DNA from: Methyloligella sp. GL2
GTDB taxonomy: Bacteria; Pseudomonadota; Alphaproteobacteria; Rhizobiales; Methyloligellaceae
DNA: 64,000 nt
Direction of reading: 5' to 3'
NCBI RefSeq assembly: GCF_013341275.1
Contig: NZ_CP054476.1
Span: 3,150,988 to 3,214,987 of the forward strand
Shown here: positions 16,625 to 26,147 of the stretch, piece after piece
How positions within the stretch are numbered: position 1 is the first letter of the stretch
Layout: the number at the start of each line of letters is the position of its first letter
Position numbers and translations under genes: made by a program
The notes under the pieces: model-generated
What the model saw: only the letters and a program-made list of their open reading frames with translations
Told to the model about the DNA's origin: nothing
The model's database searches: none

Positions 16625-17872
16625 ATGTTTCCGGTTTCCGTTCGCTCTTCCAGCCGCCGTCGCCGCCTCTTCTTTGTTCTGGTCGCGACCACCGCTGCGT
16701 CTGCCTTGCTGGGCGGCTGCAACAAGAGCGGGCCGAAGATGTTCGGCAACAATGCGAGCGGGCTTCCCTCGCAGATGGCCTCGCTCACCGGCAAGCAGGA
16801 CACCAACAAGGCGGTGTCACAATGGGCCGCGGCTTACGGCAAGCGGCCGAGCGATCCGAAGATGGTGCTGGGCTATGCCTATGCGCTGAAGGCCACTGGC
16901 AACAAATCCAAGGCGTTCGGCGTGCTGCAGCGCGGCTATGCGGAAAATCCCACCAATGGCGAAATCGCCGCCAATCTCGGACGCCTGGCGCTGGAGATGA
17001 ACCGGCCCGACATCGCCAAGCCGGCGCTGCATCTGGCGGCGGCCCAGGGGGTGGACGATTGGCGGACGCTCTCGGCCCAAGGCACCCTGCTCGCCAAGCG
17101 GGGCCAGCATGCCGAGGCGCAGAAATATTTCCAGGCCGCTTTGCGTAAAGAGCCGAGAGCGACGTCGGTGATCAACAATCTGGCGCTGTCCTATGCCCTC
17201 GACGGCAAGGCGGCGGAAGCCGAGGGCCTGCTGAAGAAGGCAGTGGCCAACGGGGCGAACGACAAGCGCATCCGCCAGAACCTGGCGCTGGTGCTCGGCG
17301 TGCAAGGCAAATATGGCGAAGCGAAGAAGATCGCTGCGGTGGATCTGCCGGAGGCGCAAGCCAACGCCAAGATCGCCAAGCTGGAAGAGATGCTGAACCG
17401 GCCGACGCAGGTGGCCATGGCCGAGCCGGAGCCGGTGCCCGAGCCGCCGCGCTCCACGCCGTGGAATCCGTTCGGCGCCAATGAAGGCAAGCCCCGCTAT
17501 GAGCCGGTGCGCACCGCCAGCGTGGACAATTCCGGTCCGGCCGGAAATCTGCCGGTCTGGACCTCCTCGCGCAGTCTGAGCACCGCGCCGGAGCCGAAGC
17601 GGATTCCGGTTCCGGAGCAGCTCGCGCCGCCGCCAAAACAGGCCGCGCCGAAACAAATCAACCCCACCCAAGTGGCCGTCGCTTCGGCGGCGGACGCGGT
17701 TGCGGCTCCAGCAGCGCCGAAGCCGGTGCTCAGCATTGCCAAGCCCTATATCGAGAAAACGCATAGTTCCTCGGCGATCGCCAAGAGCGCGCCCGCAGCC
17801 AGCACGCAGATCGCCGCCAATGAGGGCACGGCGCGGGATGCGGCGAGCCTGCTGCGCAGCGATCTGAGATAG
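16625..17872 (+). CDS. tadD: TadD-like TPR lipoprotein of the Flp pilus
   Basis: A predicted outer-membrane or periplasmic lipoprotein of 415 residues. The start is basic (SSSRRRRLFF), followed by a lipobox LGGC with Cys at residue 32. Residues ~50-260 carry about five TPR units, e.g. GTLLAKRGQHAEAQKYFQAA and NLALSYALDGKAAEAEGLLK. The last ~150 residues are Pro/Ala-rich low complexity. TadD is thought to help assemble the CpaC secretin (pilotin-like). It is on the plus strand, facing away from the rest of the tad operon, which ends 160 bp downstream. ATG 16625 is the only reasonable start. Confidence 0.82.
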   Translation: MFPVSVRSSSRRRRLFFVLVATTAASALLGGCNKSGPKMFGNNASGLPSQMASLTGKQDTNKAVSQWAAAYGKRPSDPKMVLGYAYALKATGNKSKAFGVLQRGYAENPTNGEIAANLGRLALEMNRPDIAKPALHLAAAQGVDDWRTLSAQGTLLAKRGQHAEAQKYFQAALRKEPRATSVINNLALSYALDGKAAEAEGLLKKAVANGANDKRIRQNLALVLGVQGKYGEAKKIAAVDLPEAQANAKIAKLEEMLNRPTQVAMAEPEPVPEPPRSTPWNPFGANEGKPRYEPVRTASVDNSGPAGNLPVWTSSRSLSTAPEPKRIPVPEQLAPPPKQAAPKQINPTQVAVASAADAVAAPAAPKPVLSIAKPYIEKTHSSSAIAKSAPAASTQIAANEGTARDAASLLRSDLR

Positions 17873-17908
17873 ACCCCCCCCCCATATCCGGCTATCCGGC
17901 ATTTGCGC

Positions 17909-17937
17909 GGCGCTCCCTTTTGGGGGCGCCGTTTTTT
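17909..17937 (+). terminator. Rho-independent terminator after tadD
   Basis: GGCGCTCCC-TTTT-GGGGGCGCC followed by TTTTTT (17932-17937). A run of ten C (17874-17883) lies just after the tadD stop. Confidence 0.85.
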
Positions 17938-18033
17938 CGTTTGGCACTAGGCTGGTCGGATCATGCGCTGCTGGCGGTGGCCGCACTGAGCCGCGAGGGC
18001 CGCAGAAAAGGAACGCTTTGGAGCGGCGCAGGC

Positions 18034-19005
18034 CTAGAAGTTCTTCATCACCTGGATGATCGCCGGTCCGAGAATGACCGCGAACAGAACGGGCAGGAAG
18101 AATAGGATCATCGGCACGGTCAGCTTCGGTGGCAGGGCGGCCGCCTTCTTCTCGGCTTCCGACATGCGTGCATCGCGACTTTCCTTGGCCATGACGCGCA
18201 AGGCCTGGCCGAGGCCGGTGCCGTAGCGCTCGGCCTGCACCAGGCTGGTGCCGACGGCCTTGATGGCGGGCACGCCGGTCCGCTTACCGAGATTCTCGTA
18301 CGCCTGGCGCCGGTCGGGGAGATAGGAAAGCTCGGCGGTGGTCAGCGCGAACTCTTCCGCAAGCTCCAGGGATTGCCTGCCGATCTCCTTGGAGACCTGG
18401 TTCATCGCCGATTCGATGGACATGCCCGACTGTACGCAGATGAGCAGCAGATCGAGCGCATCCGGGAAGGCCTGCTTGATGGATTTCTGGCGCTTCTGGA
18501 TCAGATTGGTGACGAAGATATTCGGCAGATAGAAGCCGACATAGGCGCCGCCGATGGCGATGCCGAGCCGCGCGATGGGCGCAAGATCGAAATCGGCCCA
18601 AAAGAAGGCATAGAGCGCCGCGACGGTGAAGGTCGCGATCGGCAGGGTGGCGCGGAAGAACAGGAAGGCAATCACCGGTGCCTGGCCGCGGAAGCCGGCC
18701 ATCTTGAGACGATCACGGGTTTCGTCGGTCTCCAGGGCCTTGCGGAGATTGAGCTTGTCGACCACCCGCTTCATGAAGGTGCGCGGATCCTTGCGCAGCC
18801 TGGCATGACGCTCCTCGGCGAGTTCGGCCATGCGCTCGGCACGCAAGCGGTCGCGCTCGCCGGCGACATATTTCATGCGCGACTCGAGACGGTTGCCGAC
18901 CAGAAACGGCGTCACCAGCACCGCCACAGTGGCAAACGCCGCCACCGCCGTCAGGATGACGACGAGGGTCTGGGGTTGGATCAGGCTGTAGATCGTATCG
19001 AGCAT
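18034..19005 (-). CDS. tadC: Tad pilus inner-membrane platform protein TadC
   Basis: Type II secretion F (GspF) family protein, 323 residues, part of the inner-membrane platform driven by the CpaF ATPase. It has an N-terminal membrane segment (about 13-33), a cytoplasmic stretch rich in Arg/Glu, two central membrane segments (about 120-165) and C-terminal membrane segments near 295-320. The GspF-type segments DLLLICVQSGMSIESAMNQV and AERYGTGLGQALRVMA are clear. It is the last gene of the minus-strand cpa/tad operon and starts 2 bp after the tadB stop. Confidence 0.93.
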   Translation of the reverse strand: MLDTIYSLIQPQTLVVILTAVAAFATVAVLVTPFLVGNRLESRMKYVAGERDRLRAERMAELAEERHARLRKDPRTFMKRVVDKLNLRKALETDETRDRLKMAGFRGQAPVIAFLFFRATLPIATFTVAALYAFFWADFDLAPIARLGIAIGGAYVGFYLPNIFVTNLIQKRQKSIKQAFPDALDLLLICVQSGMSIESAMNQVSKEIGRQSLELAEEFALTTAELSYLPDRRQAYENLGKRTGVPAIKAVGTSLVQAERYGTGLGQALRVMAKESRDARMSEAEKKAAALPPKLTVPMILFFLPVLFAVILGPAIIQVMKNF

Positions 19006-19007
19006 AA

Positions 19008-20000
19008 TCAGTACTCGAAATTGATCATCTTGCGCATGATCAGGATGCCGGTCAGCATCCAGAGACCGGCGCCGATCAGGATGATGTTGCCCATGCGCTC
19101 CGTCACCAGCGGATCCATGTAGCCGGGCGTGGTGAAAAAGACCGCAAGTGCGACCAGCGGCGGCAGCGCGCCGATAATCCAGGCGGAGGCCTTCGCCTCT
19201 GCGCTGAGCGCTTTCACCTTGGCCTGCAGCTGATAACGGTCGCGCAGCACTTGCGAGAGGTTGCCCAGCGCCTCGGCGAGATTGCCGCCCGCCTGAGACT
19301 GTATCCCGATCACGGTGGAGAGGAAGTTCACTTCCTGCAACGGCATGCGCTCATACATGCGCTGGAATCCCTGGCCCAAAGGCACGCCAACCTTCTGCTG
19401 TTCGACCAGCTCGACGAACGCGCTCTTCACAGGCTCCGGGGCTTCGGAAGCGATGATCAGAAGACAATCGCTCAAGGGCAGACCCGTCTTCACACCGCGA
19501 ACGATGATGTCGATGGCGTTGGCGAACTCGCGCAGGAATTTCGCCTGATGGCGTGTCGTCATCTTGCCGAGAACCCAGCGCGGCAAGCCGACGCCGAACA
19601 CGAAGATGGCGAGCACTGCGGTCCAGAGCGGCGCTCCGACAAGAGCGACAACGAGGCCGCCGAACAGGCCCGCGGCGACGCAGAGAAGATAGTAGACGCG
19701 CGGCGATATCGTGAGGCCGGCACGCCTGAGCCGGGTGCGCAAGCTGATGCGTTTGTCCGCCCTCTGCTGCGCTTCCAGCTCCTTGACGGTTTCCTGCACC
19801 TGCTGGCGGCGCATATGGGCGGGCTGCTTGGCGGCTTGCTGGATACGTCGCTGGGTGGTGCCTTGCGAGACGTTGGCAACCCGTTTGTTGACCTGCCGCT
19901 CGCTGCTGAAATAGGGGCTGAGCAGAGCATAGGCGATGCCGCCGACGGCCAAGGCCGCCAGGCCGATAATCGCGATCTGAAGCAGCTCGGGGCTAACCAA
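19008..20000 (-). CDS. tadB: Tad pilus inner-membrane platform protein TadB
   Basis: GspF-family protein of 330 residues paired with TadC in the pilus motor. It has an N-terminal membrane segment (about 8-28), a basic linker with Gln/Arg-rich helices (RIQQAAKQPAHMRRQQVQ), a central pair of membrane segments and a C-terminal hydrophobic hairpin. The family segment NAIDIIVRGVKTGLPLSDCL and the QSQAGGNLAEALGNLSQVLRD-type text are present. The start overlaps the end of cpaF by 8 bp, which points to translational coupling. Confidence 0.93.
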   Translation of the reverse strand: MVSPELLQIAIIGLAALAVGGIAYALLSPYFSSERQVNKRVANVSQGTTQRRIQQAAKQPAHMRRQQVQETVKELEAQQRADKRISLRTRLRRAGLTISPRVYYLLCVAAGLFGGLVVALVGAPLWTAVLAIFVFGVGLPRWVLGKMTTRHQAKFLREFANAIDIIVRGVKTGLPLSDCLLIIASEAPEPVKSAFVELVEQQKVGVPLGQGFQRMYERMPLQEVNFLSTVIGIQSQAGGNLAEALGNLSQVLRDRYQLQAKVKALSAEAKASAWIIGALPPLVALAVFFTTPGYMDPLVTERMGNIILIGAGLWMLTGILIMRKMINFEY

Positions 20001-21534
20001 GGCGTTCTCCTAAGGGACGGCCGGTCTCGTCGCTCATTTCGGCGGACGACAGGACTTCCGTGAGGCGCTTGTCCTCGCCGAAGTAGCGCGCCCTTTCGTA
20101 GAAGTTCGGACGGGCGATGCCGGTGGCGCGATGGCGGCCGACCAGGCGGCCGTTCGCGTCCTCGCCTTCGATGTCATAGACGAAGAGATCCTGCAGGGTG
20201 ACGACGTCGCCCTCCATACCCATCACCTCGGTGACGCGCGTGATCTTGCGCGAGCCGTCGCGCATACGGGCGGCCTGGATGATGATGTCCACCGAGGAGA
20301 CGATCATCTCGCGGATGGTGCGCGCCGGCAGGTTGTAGCCGCCCATCAGGATCATGCTCTCCAGACGCGAGATGCATTCGCGCGGAGAGTTGGAGTGCAG
20401 CGTGCCCATGGAACCGTCATGGCCGGTGTTCATGGCCTGCAGGAGATCGAACGCCTCCGGTCCGCGCACCTCGCCGACGATGATGCGGTCGGGGCGCATA
20501 CGCAGACAGTTCTTGACCAGATCGCGCATGGTCACCTCGCCCTCGCCTTCGAGGTTCGGCGGGCGGGTCTCCAAACGCACGACGTGGGGCTGCTGCAGCT
20601 GAAGCTCGGCGGAGTCTTCGCAGGTGATGATCCGCTCTTCGTGATCGATATAGGCGGTCATGCAGTTGAGCAGCGTCGTCTTACCGGAGCCGGTGCCGCC
20701 GGAGATGATGACGTTGCAATGCACCCGGCCGATGATGGCGAGGAGCGTGCGCCCCTCCGGCGTGATGGAGCCGTAGCGGACGAGCTGATCGAGAGTCAGC
20801 CGGTCACGCTTGAACTTACGAATGGTGAGGGTCGGCCCGTCGATGGCGAGCGGCGGGGCGATGACGTTGACGCGGCTGCCGTCGGCGAGGCGGGCATCGC
20901 AGATCGGGCTGGATTCGTCGACGCGGCGGCCGACCTGGCTGACGATGCGCTGACAGATATTCATCAGCTGGGCATTGTCGGCGAAGCGGATGGCCGAGGG
21001 CTCGACCTTGCCGTCGACTTCGATATAGGTCGTGTTGGCGCCGTTGACCATGATGTCGGCAATGTCGTCGCGGGCGAGCAGCGGCTCCAGCGGGCCATAA
21101 CCCAAGACGTCGTTGCAGATATCCTCGAGCAGCTCTTCCTGCTCGGCGATGGACATGACGACATTCTTGATCGCCAGAATTTCGCTAACGATGTCGCGGA
21201 TCTCCTCGCGGGCGACATCGGGATCGAGCCGGGCGAGCTGGGTCAGATCGATGGTGTCGATCAGCGCAGTGAAGACCGTGGTCTTCACGTCATAATATTC
21301 TTCCGAGCGCTGCCGTGCGGACTTAGCAGCCGCGGCTTGCGGTTTCGGCTGGCCGGATCCCTGCGAGGCTTGCGGCACGGCCGGCACCGCCGCCTCAGCC
21401 TTGGCATCGGACGTCGGCTGGCTTGCGCTCTCCGGCGCCTTCGTCTCCGTCGTCGACGCTCCGCGCTCGGACTCAGGTTTCGTCGCCTCGGCCGCGTCCG
21501 ACCCGGGCAATGTGGTTCGCCGTTTACCGAACAT
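19993..21534 (-). CDS. cpaF: Tad pilus assembly ATPase CpaF/TadA
   Basis: Cytoplasmic hexameric ATPase powering pilus extension and retraction. In the 513-residue protein, residues 1-85 are a low-complexity Ala/Pro/Ser-rich extension. The N-terminal domain and then the secretion ATPase core follow: Walker A GGTGSGKT (about 281-288), Asp box TCEDSAEL, Walker B region [12 protein letters not shown] and His box [15 protein letters not shown]. This is the archetypal TadA/CpaF layout. It overlaps tadB and starts 2 bp after the cpaE stop. Confidence 0.96.
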   Translation of the reverse strand: MFGKRRTTLPGSDAAEATKPESERGASTTETKAPESASQPTSDAKAEAAVPAVPQASQGSGQPKPQAAAAKSARQRSEEYYDVKTTVFTALIDTIDLTQLARLDPDVAREEIRDIVSEILAIKNVVMSIAEQEELLEDICNDVLGYGPLEPLLARDDIADIMVNGANTTYIEVDGKVEPSAIRFADNAQLMNICQRIVSQVGRRVDESSPICDARLADGSRVNVIAPPLAIDGPTLTIRKFKRDRLTLDQLVRYGSITPEGRTLLAIIGRVHCNVIISGGTGSGKTTLLNCMTAYIDHEERIITCEDSAELQLQQPHVVRLETRPPNLEGEGEVTMRDLVKNCLRMRPDRIIVGEVRGPEAFDLLQAMNTGHDGSMGTLHSNSPRECISRLESMILMGGYNLPARTIREMIVSSVDIIIQAARMRDGSRKITRVTEVMGMEGDVVTLQDLFVYDIEGEDANGRLVGRHRATGIARPNFYERARYFGEDKRLTEVLSSAEMSDETGRPLGERLG

Positions 21535-21536
21535 CT

Positions 21537-22832
21537 CTACTCACTCGTCTTGCTAAGCCTTAGCTTGCTGAGAAGCGGCGCGAGCAAGGAGCCGCTTTCG
21601 GCCTTCTGCTCATGGTGATCGGCCAGCAGGTAGGCGAGCGACCGGAATTGCTCGGCAGCTTTCGACTTGGCGGAAATTTCCTCAATCATCTGGCCGTTAT
21701 TGGCCGCGGTGCCGAATAGCGGCGCATCGAAGTCGATGACCACGGCGGGGTCGAGTTCCAGCGCTTGCGCGAAATCCTTGACCGAGATCTCAGGGCGTTT
21801 GGGCATGCCCACCGCGTTCAGAGCCAGGAACGGCGGACGGTCGTTCTCGCGCTTGGATTTGAGCTGGTCGACAATATTCTTGGCATTGCGCAGATTGGCC
21901 AAATCGGGCACCGCGGTGAGCACGATATGATCGGCGCGCACGATCACCTGCTGCGCCCAATCGGTCCAAAGATGGGGAAGGTCGACGCAGACCCAGGGCA
22001 CGTTGGCGCGGACCACGTCGAGCACGGTCTCACAGGATTGGGTGCTGACCTCGAACGGATTCTCCAAGGTGCCGGGCGCCGCGAACAGGCTCAAATGATC
22101 GGAGCAGCGCGATAGCAGCCGATCGAGCAGCACCTCGTCGAGACGTTCCGGCGCGGCCAAGGCGTCGGCGATGCCCTGCATCGGATCCTGATTGAAGTCG
22201 AGCCCGGCCGTGCCAAACGGCAAATCCATATCGGCAATCACCACCTCGTTGTCGAGATGATCGGCGATGGCAAACGCCGTATTGTGGCACACCGTGCTGG
22301 AGCCGCATCCGCCCTTGGCGCCGATGAAGGCCGCCACCTGGCCGATCGGGCCGGTCTCCGGGTTGGTGTAGATGTCGGAGATGCTCTCGATGATGTCCTG
22401 CACGTCGGTCGGCGCCACGATGTATTCGTTGACGCCGCGGCGCAACAGCTCGCGATAGAGCAGCACGTCGTTGACGTGGCCGATGGCGATCACCTTGGTG
22501 CCCTGATCGCAGACGTCTGCGAGGCGGTCTAATTCCTCCAGCAGCGCTTGGCCGTTGCGCAAGGATTCGATGATGATCAGGTTCGGCGTCGAGGCATCGC
22601 GGAAGAAGGTGACGGCCGCATCGATACCGCCCATGCGAACATTGACATGCGCCCGCGCCAAGCGGCGGTCGCTGCTTGCCTTCTGGATCGATTCGGCGGT
22701 CTCCCGATCCTCGCAAAAGGCCTGGATATTGATACGCGGAATGGGGCGCGCCCGGATGGTCTTGGATTCCGTCGGCGCGCTATCACCCGGTTCTTCCGAA
22801 GCCGGTTCTTCCGCATATGCCGCATTACTCAT
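21537..22832 (-). CDS. cpaE: Pilus localisation ATPase CpaE/TadZ
   Basis: MinD/ParA-superfamily protein (431 residues) that places the Tad pilus machine at the cell pole. The N-terminal ~150 residues form a degenerate receiver-like domain. The ATPase part starts with a deviant P-loop GAKGGCGSST (about 168-177), then the switch-like IADMDLPFGTAGLDFNQDP. No C-terminal membrane segment is seen. It lies in the operon with 2-bp gaps on both sides. Confidence 0.93.
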   Translation of the reverse strand: MSNAAYAEEPASEEPGDSAPTESKTIRARPIPRINIQAFCEDRETAESIQKASSDRRLARAHVNVRMGGIDAAVTFFRDASTPNLIIIESLRNGQALLEELDRLADVCDQGTKVIAIGHVNDVLLYRELLRRGVNEYIVAPTDVQDIIESISDIYTNPETGPIGQVAAFIGAKGGCGSSTVCHNTAFAIADHLDNEVVIADMDLPFGTAGLDFNQDPMQGIADALAAPERLDEVLLDRLLSRCSDHLSLFAAPGTLENPFEVSTQSCETVLDVVRANVPWVCVDLPHLWTDWAQQVIVRADHIVLTAVPDLANLRNAKNIVDQLKSKRENDRPPFLALNAVGMPKRPEISVKDFAQALELDPAVVIDFDAPLFGTAANNGQMIEEISAKSKAAEQFRSLAYLLADHHEQKAESGSLLAPLLSKLRLSKTSE

Positions 22833-22834
22833 GT

Positions 22835-23587
22835 CTAGTTCGACTCCACGTCGCTGGCTTGGACCCTTTCATCGTCACTCCGTTCGGCGCCAGTGACTTG
22901 GCCCTTCACGTATTTGCCCCAGACCACGTCGCGGCGTTCGCTGGAGCGCGGCGTCTCGCCTCGCGGCTCCACCAGATCGCGCGGATTGGCGACTTGCGCG
23001 GCAAGATTCGCCTGGGTGGCGCAACCGAGATTGGGGTAAGGCATGTTCTGCGGATCGCGGGCCAGGTTCTCCGACCAGTCGCCGCAAACCGGGCCCTTGG
23101 CGACGTAGCGCTCATAGGACAGCCGCAGCGCCGGGCTCTGTTTGTAGCTGACATTATAGGGGACCAGCTCCACCATATCGCGGGTGAAGCCCTGACTGCG
23201 CAGAATATCGCGCACATCGGCGTAAACCCGCCTTGCCGCCTTCTCGCTGGCGCCGCCAGAGGGAGCGCGGATCACGATCTTGGTACCTTTGCTACGGCGA
23301 AACTCGTGCAGGTAGCTATAGAGCTGGGATTCCTGGTGCCGGGTGAGGCCGTAGGAACTGCCATAGACCGGGATGTCGAGCCGTGCCTCGCTATTGGAGA
23401 CGAGGATCGGGTGCCGCTCATTGGGATTGGCCAGCATGAAGGGTGCGTCATAGCGCGGACCTGCCTGCATGCAGCCGCCCAGGACTGTGCCGGAAATCAG
23501 GATGGCGAACAAGGCGACAGCCGGTTTGCCGATCTGGCGCGCGTCCGCGGGCCGCTTGTTGGATCCAGACATGATACGCTTCTCCAT
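22835..23587 (-). CDS. cpaD: Pilus assembly lipoprotein CpaD
   Basis: Predicted outer-membrane-associated lipoprotein of 250 residues working with the CpaC secretin. A signal sequence ends in a lipobox LGGC (Cys about residue 39). The CpaD core contains LDIPVYGSSYGLTRHQES, SGGASEKAARRVYADVRD and the Cys-containing ending GPVCGDWSENL with PNLGCATQANLAAQVANPRDL, which is characteristic of the family. The last ~30 residues are charged and variable. An ATG five codons in (23572) would give a more usual signal peptide. Confidence 0.92.
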   Translation of the reverse strand: MEKRIMSGSNKRPADARQIGKPAVALFAILISGTVLGGCMQAGPRYDAPFMLANPNERHPILVSNSEARLDIPVYGSSYGLTRHQESQLYSYLHEFRRSKGTKIVIRAPSGGASEKAARRVYADVRDILRSQGFTRDMVELVPYNVSYKQSPALRLSYERYVAKGPVCGDWSENLARDPQNMPYPNLGCATQANLAAQVANPRDLVEPRGETPRSSERRDVVWGKYVKGQVTGAERSDDERVQASDVESN

Positions 23588-23592
23588 CCTCT

Positions 23593-25158
23593 CTACTCGA
23601 CGATAAAGCCGACATCGCCGCCCATGGGCCCGGCGGGAATTGCTGCCGGTTCGGGGTGACGGCCATAGATACGGTTCATCTGACCCATCAGGTCGGCGTT
23701 GACGTCGGATGCCCAGCCAAAGCCCTCATCCGGCGCGGTCAGCTTGCTCTTGGCCACGGCTTTGGCGATGTAGGGCGTGACCATCACGACCAGCTCGGAC
23801 TCGTTCTTTTGAAAGTCGCGGCTGCGAAACAGCGTGCCGAGCACCGGAAGGTTCTTCAGCCCCGGATAACCGGTGAGATCCTGGCGCGACTGGTCGGACA
23901 GAAGGCCGGCGATCACCAGGGAACCGCCGCTCGGAAGCTCCACCGTGGTCTGAGCCCGCCGCACCTTCAGCGCTGGAATAGTGAAGCCGCCGGTGGTAAT
24001 GGCGCCTTCATCAGACAGCTCGCTGACCTCGGTCGAGATCTTCAGGCTGATGCGGCCCTCGGACATCACCACCGGGGTGAAGGCCAATCCTACGCCGAAC
24101 TGCTTAAAGTCTACCGATGCGGTGTTGGTGGTGGCATCAACGCCCGTCACGATCGGGAACTCGCCGCCAGCCAGGAAGTTGGCGGTCTCGCCGGAGATGG
24201 CTGTCAAGTTCGGCTCGGCCAGAGTGTGGATCAGGCCGTTCTGCTCCAGCGCCTGCAGCACGGAATCGACGCTATCGCTGCCGCTCGCCCAGCCGAGGCC
24301 TGCGGTTGCCGGCGCGATGGCGCCCTGGTTCACAGGGAAAGGCAGGCTGCTCAGAGCGGCGAATTGGAAATTGCCTGAATTGACCACGGCATCGAGATCT
24401 ACGCCGAGCTGCTTGGCGGTATTGCGTTCCATCTCGACGATGGAAACCTTGAGCAGCACCTGCTCCTCGCCTTCGACGGTGATCATATTGATGACCCGGC
24501 TGTCGGTCTGGCTGGAACCGGTATTGGAGGCCGCGCCGGAAATATTGACCGCAAGCGAGCCGCCGCTGGAGCTACCGCTCGCTTGATCTTCATTCGCTCC
24601 GAGGAACTTGTTGACGATCTCGCTGGCCCGGGTGGCATCGACCGGTGTCCGCACGCTGCCGGTCAGCACCACGTTTTTGTTGATCGCCTCGACCCGCACA
24701 TTGGAGCCGGGGATCAGCCGCGCGATGAGGTTCTCCAGCGGGCGCAGATCCCGCTGCACGCTGACCTCCAGCGTCAGCACCTGGTTGCCCTGCTGGTCGG
24801 TGAAGAACACGTTGGCTTCGCCAAGACCCTTGCCGATGACATAGGCACGCCTGGATGTCTGCATCACCGCATCGATCTTGCTCGGGTTGGAGACCATCAC
24901 GTCGCGCGCGGCGACCGGAAGCTCGACCACCATGGATTTATCGAGGCCGAGGGTCACCTGGCGGATGGCCGGCAAGCCGTCGGCCGCGGAGACGCGCAGC
25001 AGCGAGATCGGTCCCGCCTGCGCGGGCGTCGCCACCGGCAGTCCGGGCCCTGCCGCGATCGCCGCAATGCAGACCATACGGAACGCAAGTTTCAACAACC
25101 GACCCATGAACCGCCCCATGCCCTTGCCATTTTTTGTGTTTTGTCCCCCGACGCGCAT
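23593..25158 (-). CDS. cpaC: Pilus secretin CpaC/RcpA
   Basis: Outer-membrane secretin channel of the Flp pilus (521 residues). After a signal peptide come the pilus-assembly N-terminal domain (LDKSMVVELPVAARDVMVSN, about 55-125) and a BON-like domain (about 130-190, NKNVVLTGSVRTPVDA). The secretin domain follows, with VEMERNTAKQLGVDLD, the GGEFPIV segment and the C-terminal VPALKVRRAQTTVELPSGGSLVIAGLL signature. ATG 25158 is the longest start; ATG 25119 (MGRFMGRLL) would leave a cleaner signal peptide. It begins 3 bp after the cpaB stop. Confidence 0.94.
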   Translation of the reverse strand: MRVGGQNTKNGKGMGRFMGRLLKLAFRMVCIAAIAAGPGLPVATPAQAGPISLLRVSAADGLPAIRQVTLGLDKSMVVELPVAARDVMVSNPSKIDAVMQTSRRAYVIGKGLGEANVFFTDQQGNQVLTLEVSVQRDLRPLENLIARLIPGSNVRVEAINKNVVLTGSVRTPVDATRASEIVNKFLGANEDQASGSSSGGSLAVNISGAASNTGSSQTDSRVINMITVEGEEQVLLKVSIVEMERNTAKQLGVDLDAVVNSGNFQFAALSSLPFPVNQGAIAPATAGLGWASGSDSVDSVLQALEQNGLIHTLAEPNLTAISGETANFLAGGEFPIVTGVDATTNTASVDFKQFGVGLAFTPVVMSEGRISLKISTEVSELSDEGAITTGGFTIPALKVRRAQTTVELPSGGSLVIAGLLSDQSRQDLTGYPGLKNLPVLGTLFRSRDFQKNESELVVMVTPYIAKAVAKSKLTAPDEGFGWASDVNADLMGQMNRIYGRHPEPAAIPAGPMGGDVGFIVE

Positions 25159-25161
25159 GGA

Positions 25162-25953
25162 TCAGTTCACTCCAAACACCTGAGAGGGCACGCCGTATTT
25201 CAACATTCGCACCGAGCCCCGCCCCTCGCGGTCGAGATCGGCGGTGGCCTCGCCCGGCTTCCGCTTGGCATCTGCCAAGCTGCGCAGGGACAGCGAGAGC
25301 GGCCCCATAGAACGGGCCAGAGAAAGAACCTCCGCCTGCCGCGGCGTCAGCTCCAAGGTGGCGGTCGCGCCGCTGACGACCTTCTGATCGCCCTGGGTCT
25401 CGAGCTGCTGGCCGATGGCGAGCACGCGCACATTCTGCAGCACGGTCTCGGAGACCTGCTGTTCCTTGCTTCCGACGGTGATCTCGCGCGACAGGATCAC
25501 GTCGACGCGGTCATTGGGCAGGATAAAGCCGGCGGCCGCGCTCTCCTCGCTGATTGGCGTGGAGACCGCCCGCATGCCGGAGGGCAAGATCGCGGCAAGC
25601 ACGCCGCCCTCGCCGAGCTTCACCAGCTTGTCGCGCAAAATCGGCTCGTCAGCGACAAACGGCGCGCGCGCAACGGAGCCTGCAAGCTGCTCGATGGCGT
25701 CGGCATCGTTCTGTTGGATGATGAAGTCGGGCGTAATGCCCTTCTCGGGCCATTCCTGCCATCGCAGATCGGCGGCATCGATGGAATCGCCGAGGTCGAT
25801 ATCCTGCGCGGCGACAAGCACCTGCGTCGCGCCGACGGTTTTCTCCACCGTGCGAACCTCGCCCGGCCCCGAAACCATATTGCGGGCGATGAGCGCGGCG
25901 CCCAGGGCAGCGGCAAACGCGATACCCAGAACGATGACTCTGCCTCTCTTCAT
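25162..25953 (-). CDS. cpaB: Flp pilus assembly protein CpaB/RcpC
   Basis: Periplasmic/inner-membrane-anchored protein of 263 residues. An N-terminal membrane segment (about 5-22) is followed by an SAF domain (ATQVLVAAQDIDLGDSIDAADLRWQEWP) and the RcpC-type region (LPSGMRAVSTPISEESAAAGFILPNDRVDVIL). This is the first gene of the cpaB-C-D-E-F-tadB-C run. The 194-bp gap upstream to cpaA contains a strong hairpin and a possible CtrA-type site (26016-26030), so this operon may have its own promoter. Confidence 0.94.
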   Translation of the reverse strand: MKRGRVIVLGIAFAAALGAALIARNMVSGPGEVRTVEKTVGATQVLVAAQDIDLGDSIDAADLRWQEWPEKGITPDFIIQQNDADAIEQLAGSVARAPFVADEPILRDKLVKLGEGGVLAAILPSGMRAVSTPISEESAAAGFILPNDRVDVILSREITVGSKEQQVSETVLQNVRVLAIGQQLETQGDQKVVSGATATLELTPRQAEVLSLARSMGPLSLSLRSLADAKRKPGEATADLDREGRGSVRMLKYGVPSQVFGVN

Positions 25954-26015
25954 GACGACCTACTCCTTGCGCCCGAAATCCGCTTCCGAGACAGGCCCAA
26001 TGTGACGCCGATTTC

Positions 26016-26030
26016 TCAACGCGGAGTTAA
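26016..26030 (-). promoter_or_regulatory. Possible CtrA-type binding site upstream of cpaB
   Basis: On the minus strand the sequence reads TTAA-N7-TTGA, one mismatch from the CtrA consensus TTAA-N7-TTAA. It ends 63 bp before the cpaB start. CtrA controls pilus genes in Caulobacter; its use here is inference. Confidence 0.3.
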
Positions 26031-26087
26031 TACCCGTGCCAAATTGGCCGGGTCGAAACCCTTAGCGGGACAGGCCGAAACGACGAA

Positions 26088-26118
26088 CGGCGCCGCCGGC
26101 GTTTCCACCGGGGCGCCG
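26088..26118 (-). terminator. Strong hairpin between cpaA and cpaB
   Basis: CGGCGCC-G-CCGG, loop, CCGG-GGCGCCG gives an 11-bp stem with one unpaired base. It lies 29 bp past the cpaA stop. The following minus-strand bases (TTCGTCGTTTC) are only moderately T-rich, so termination may be partial. Confidence 0.45.
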
Positions 26119-26147
26119 CATAAGCGCTCATGAAGATGTATCTCGGT

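Noticed and set aside
17874-17883. Run of ten C after tadD
   Set aside because: A homopolymer in non-coding sequence; could be phase-variable only if in a gene or promoter, and it is neither.
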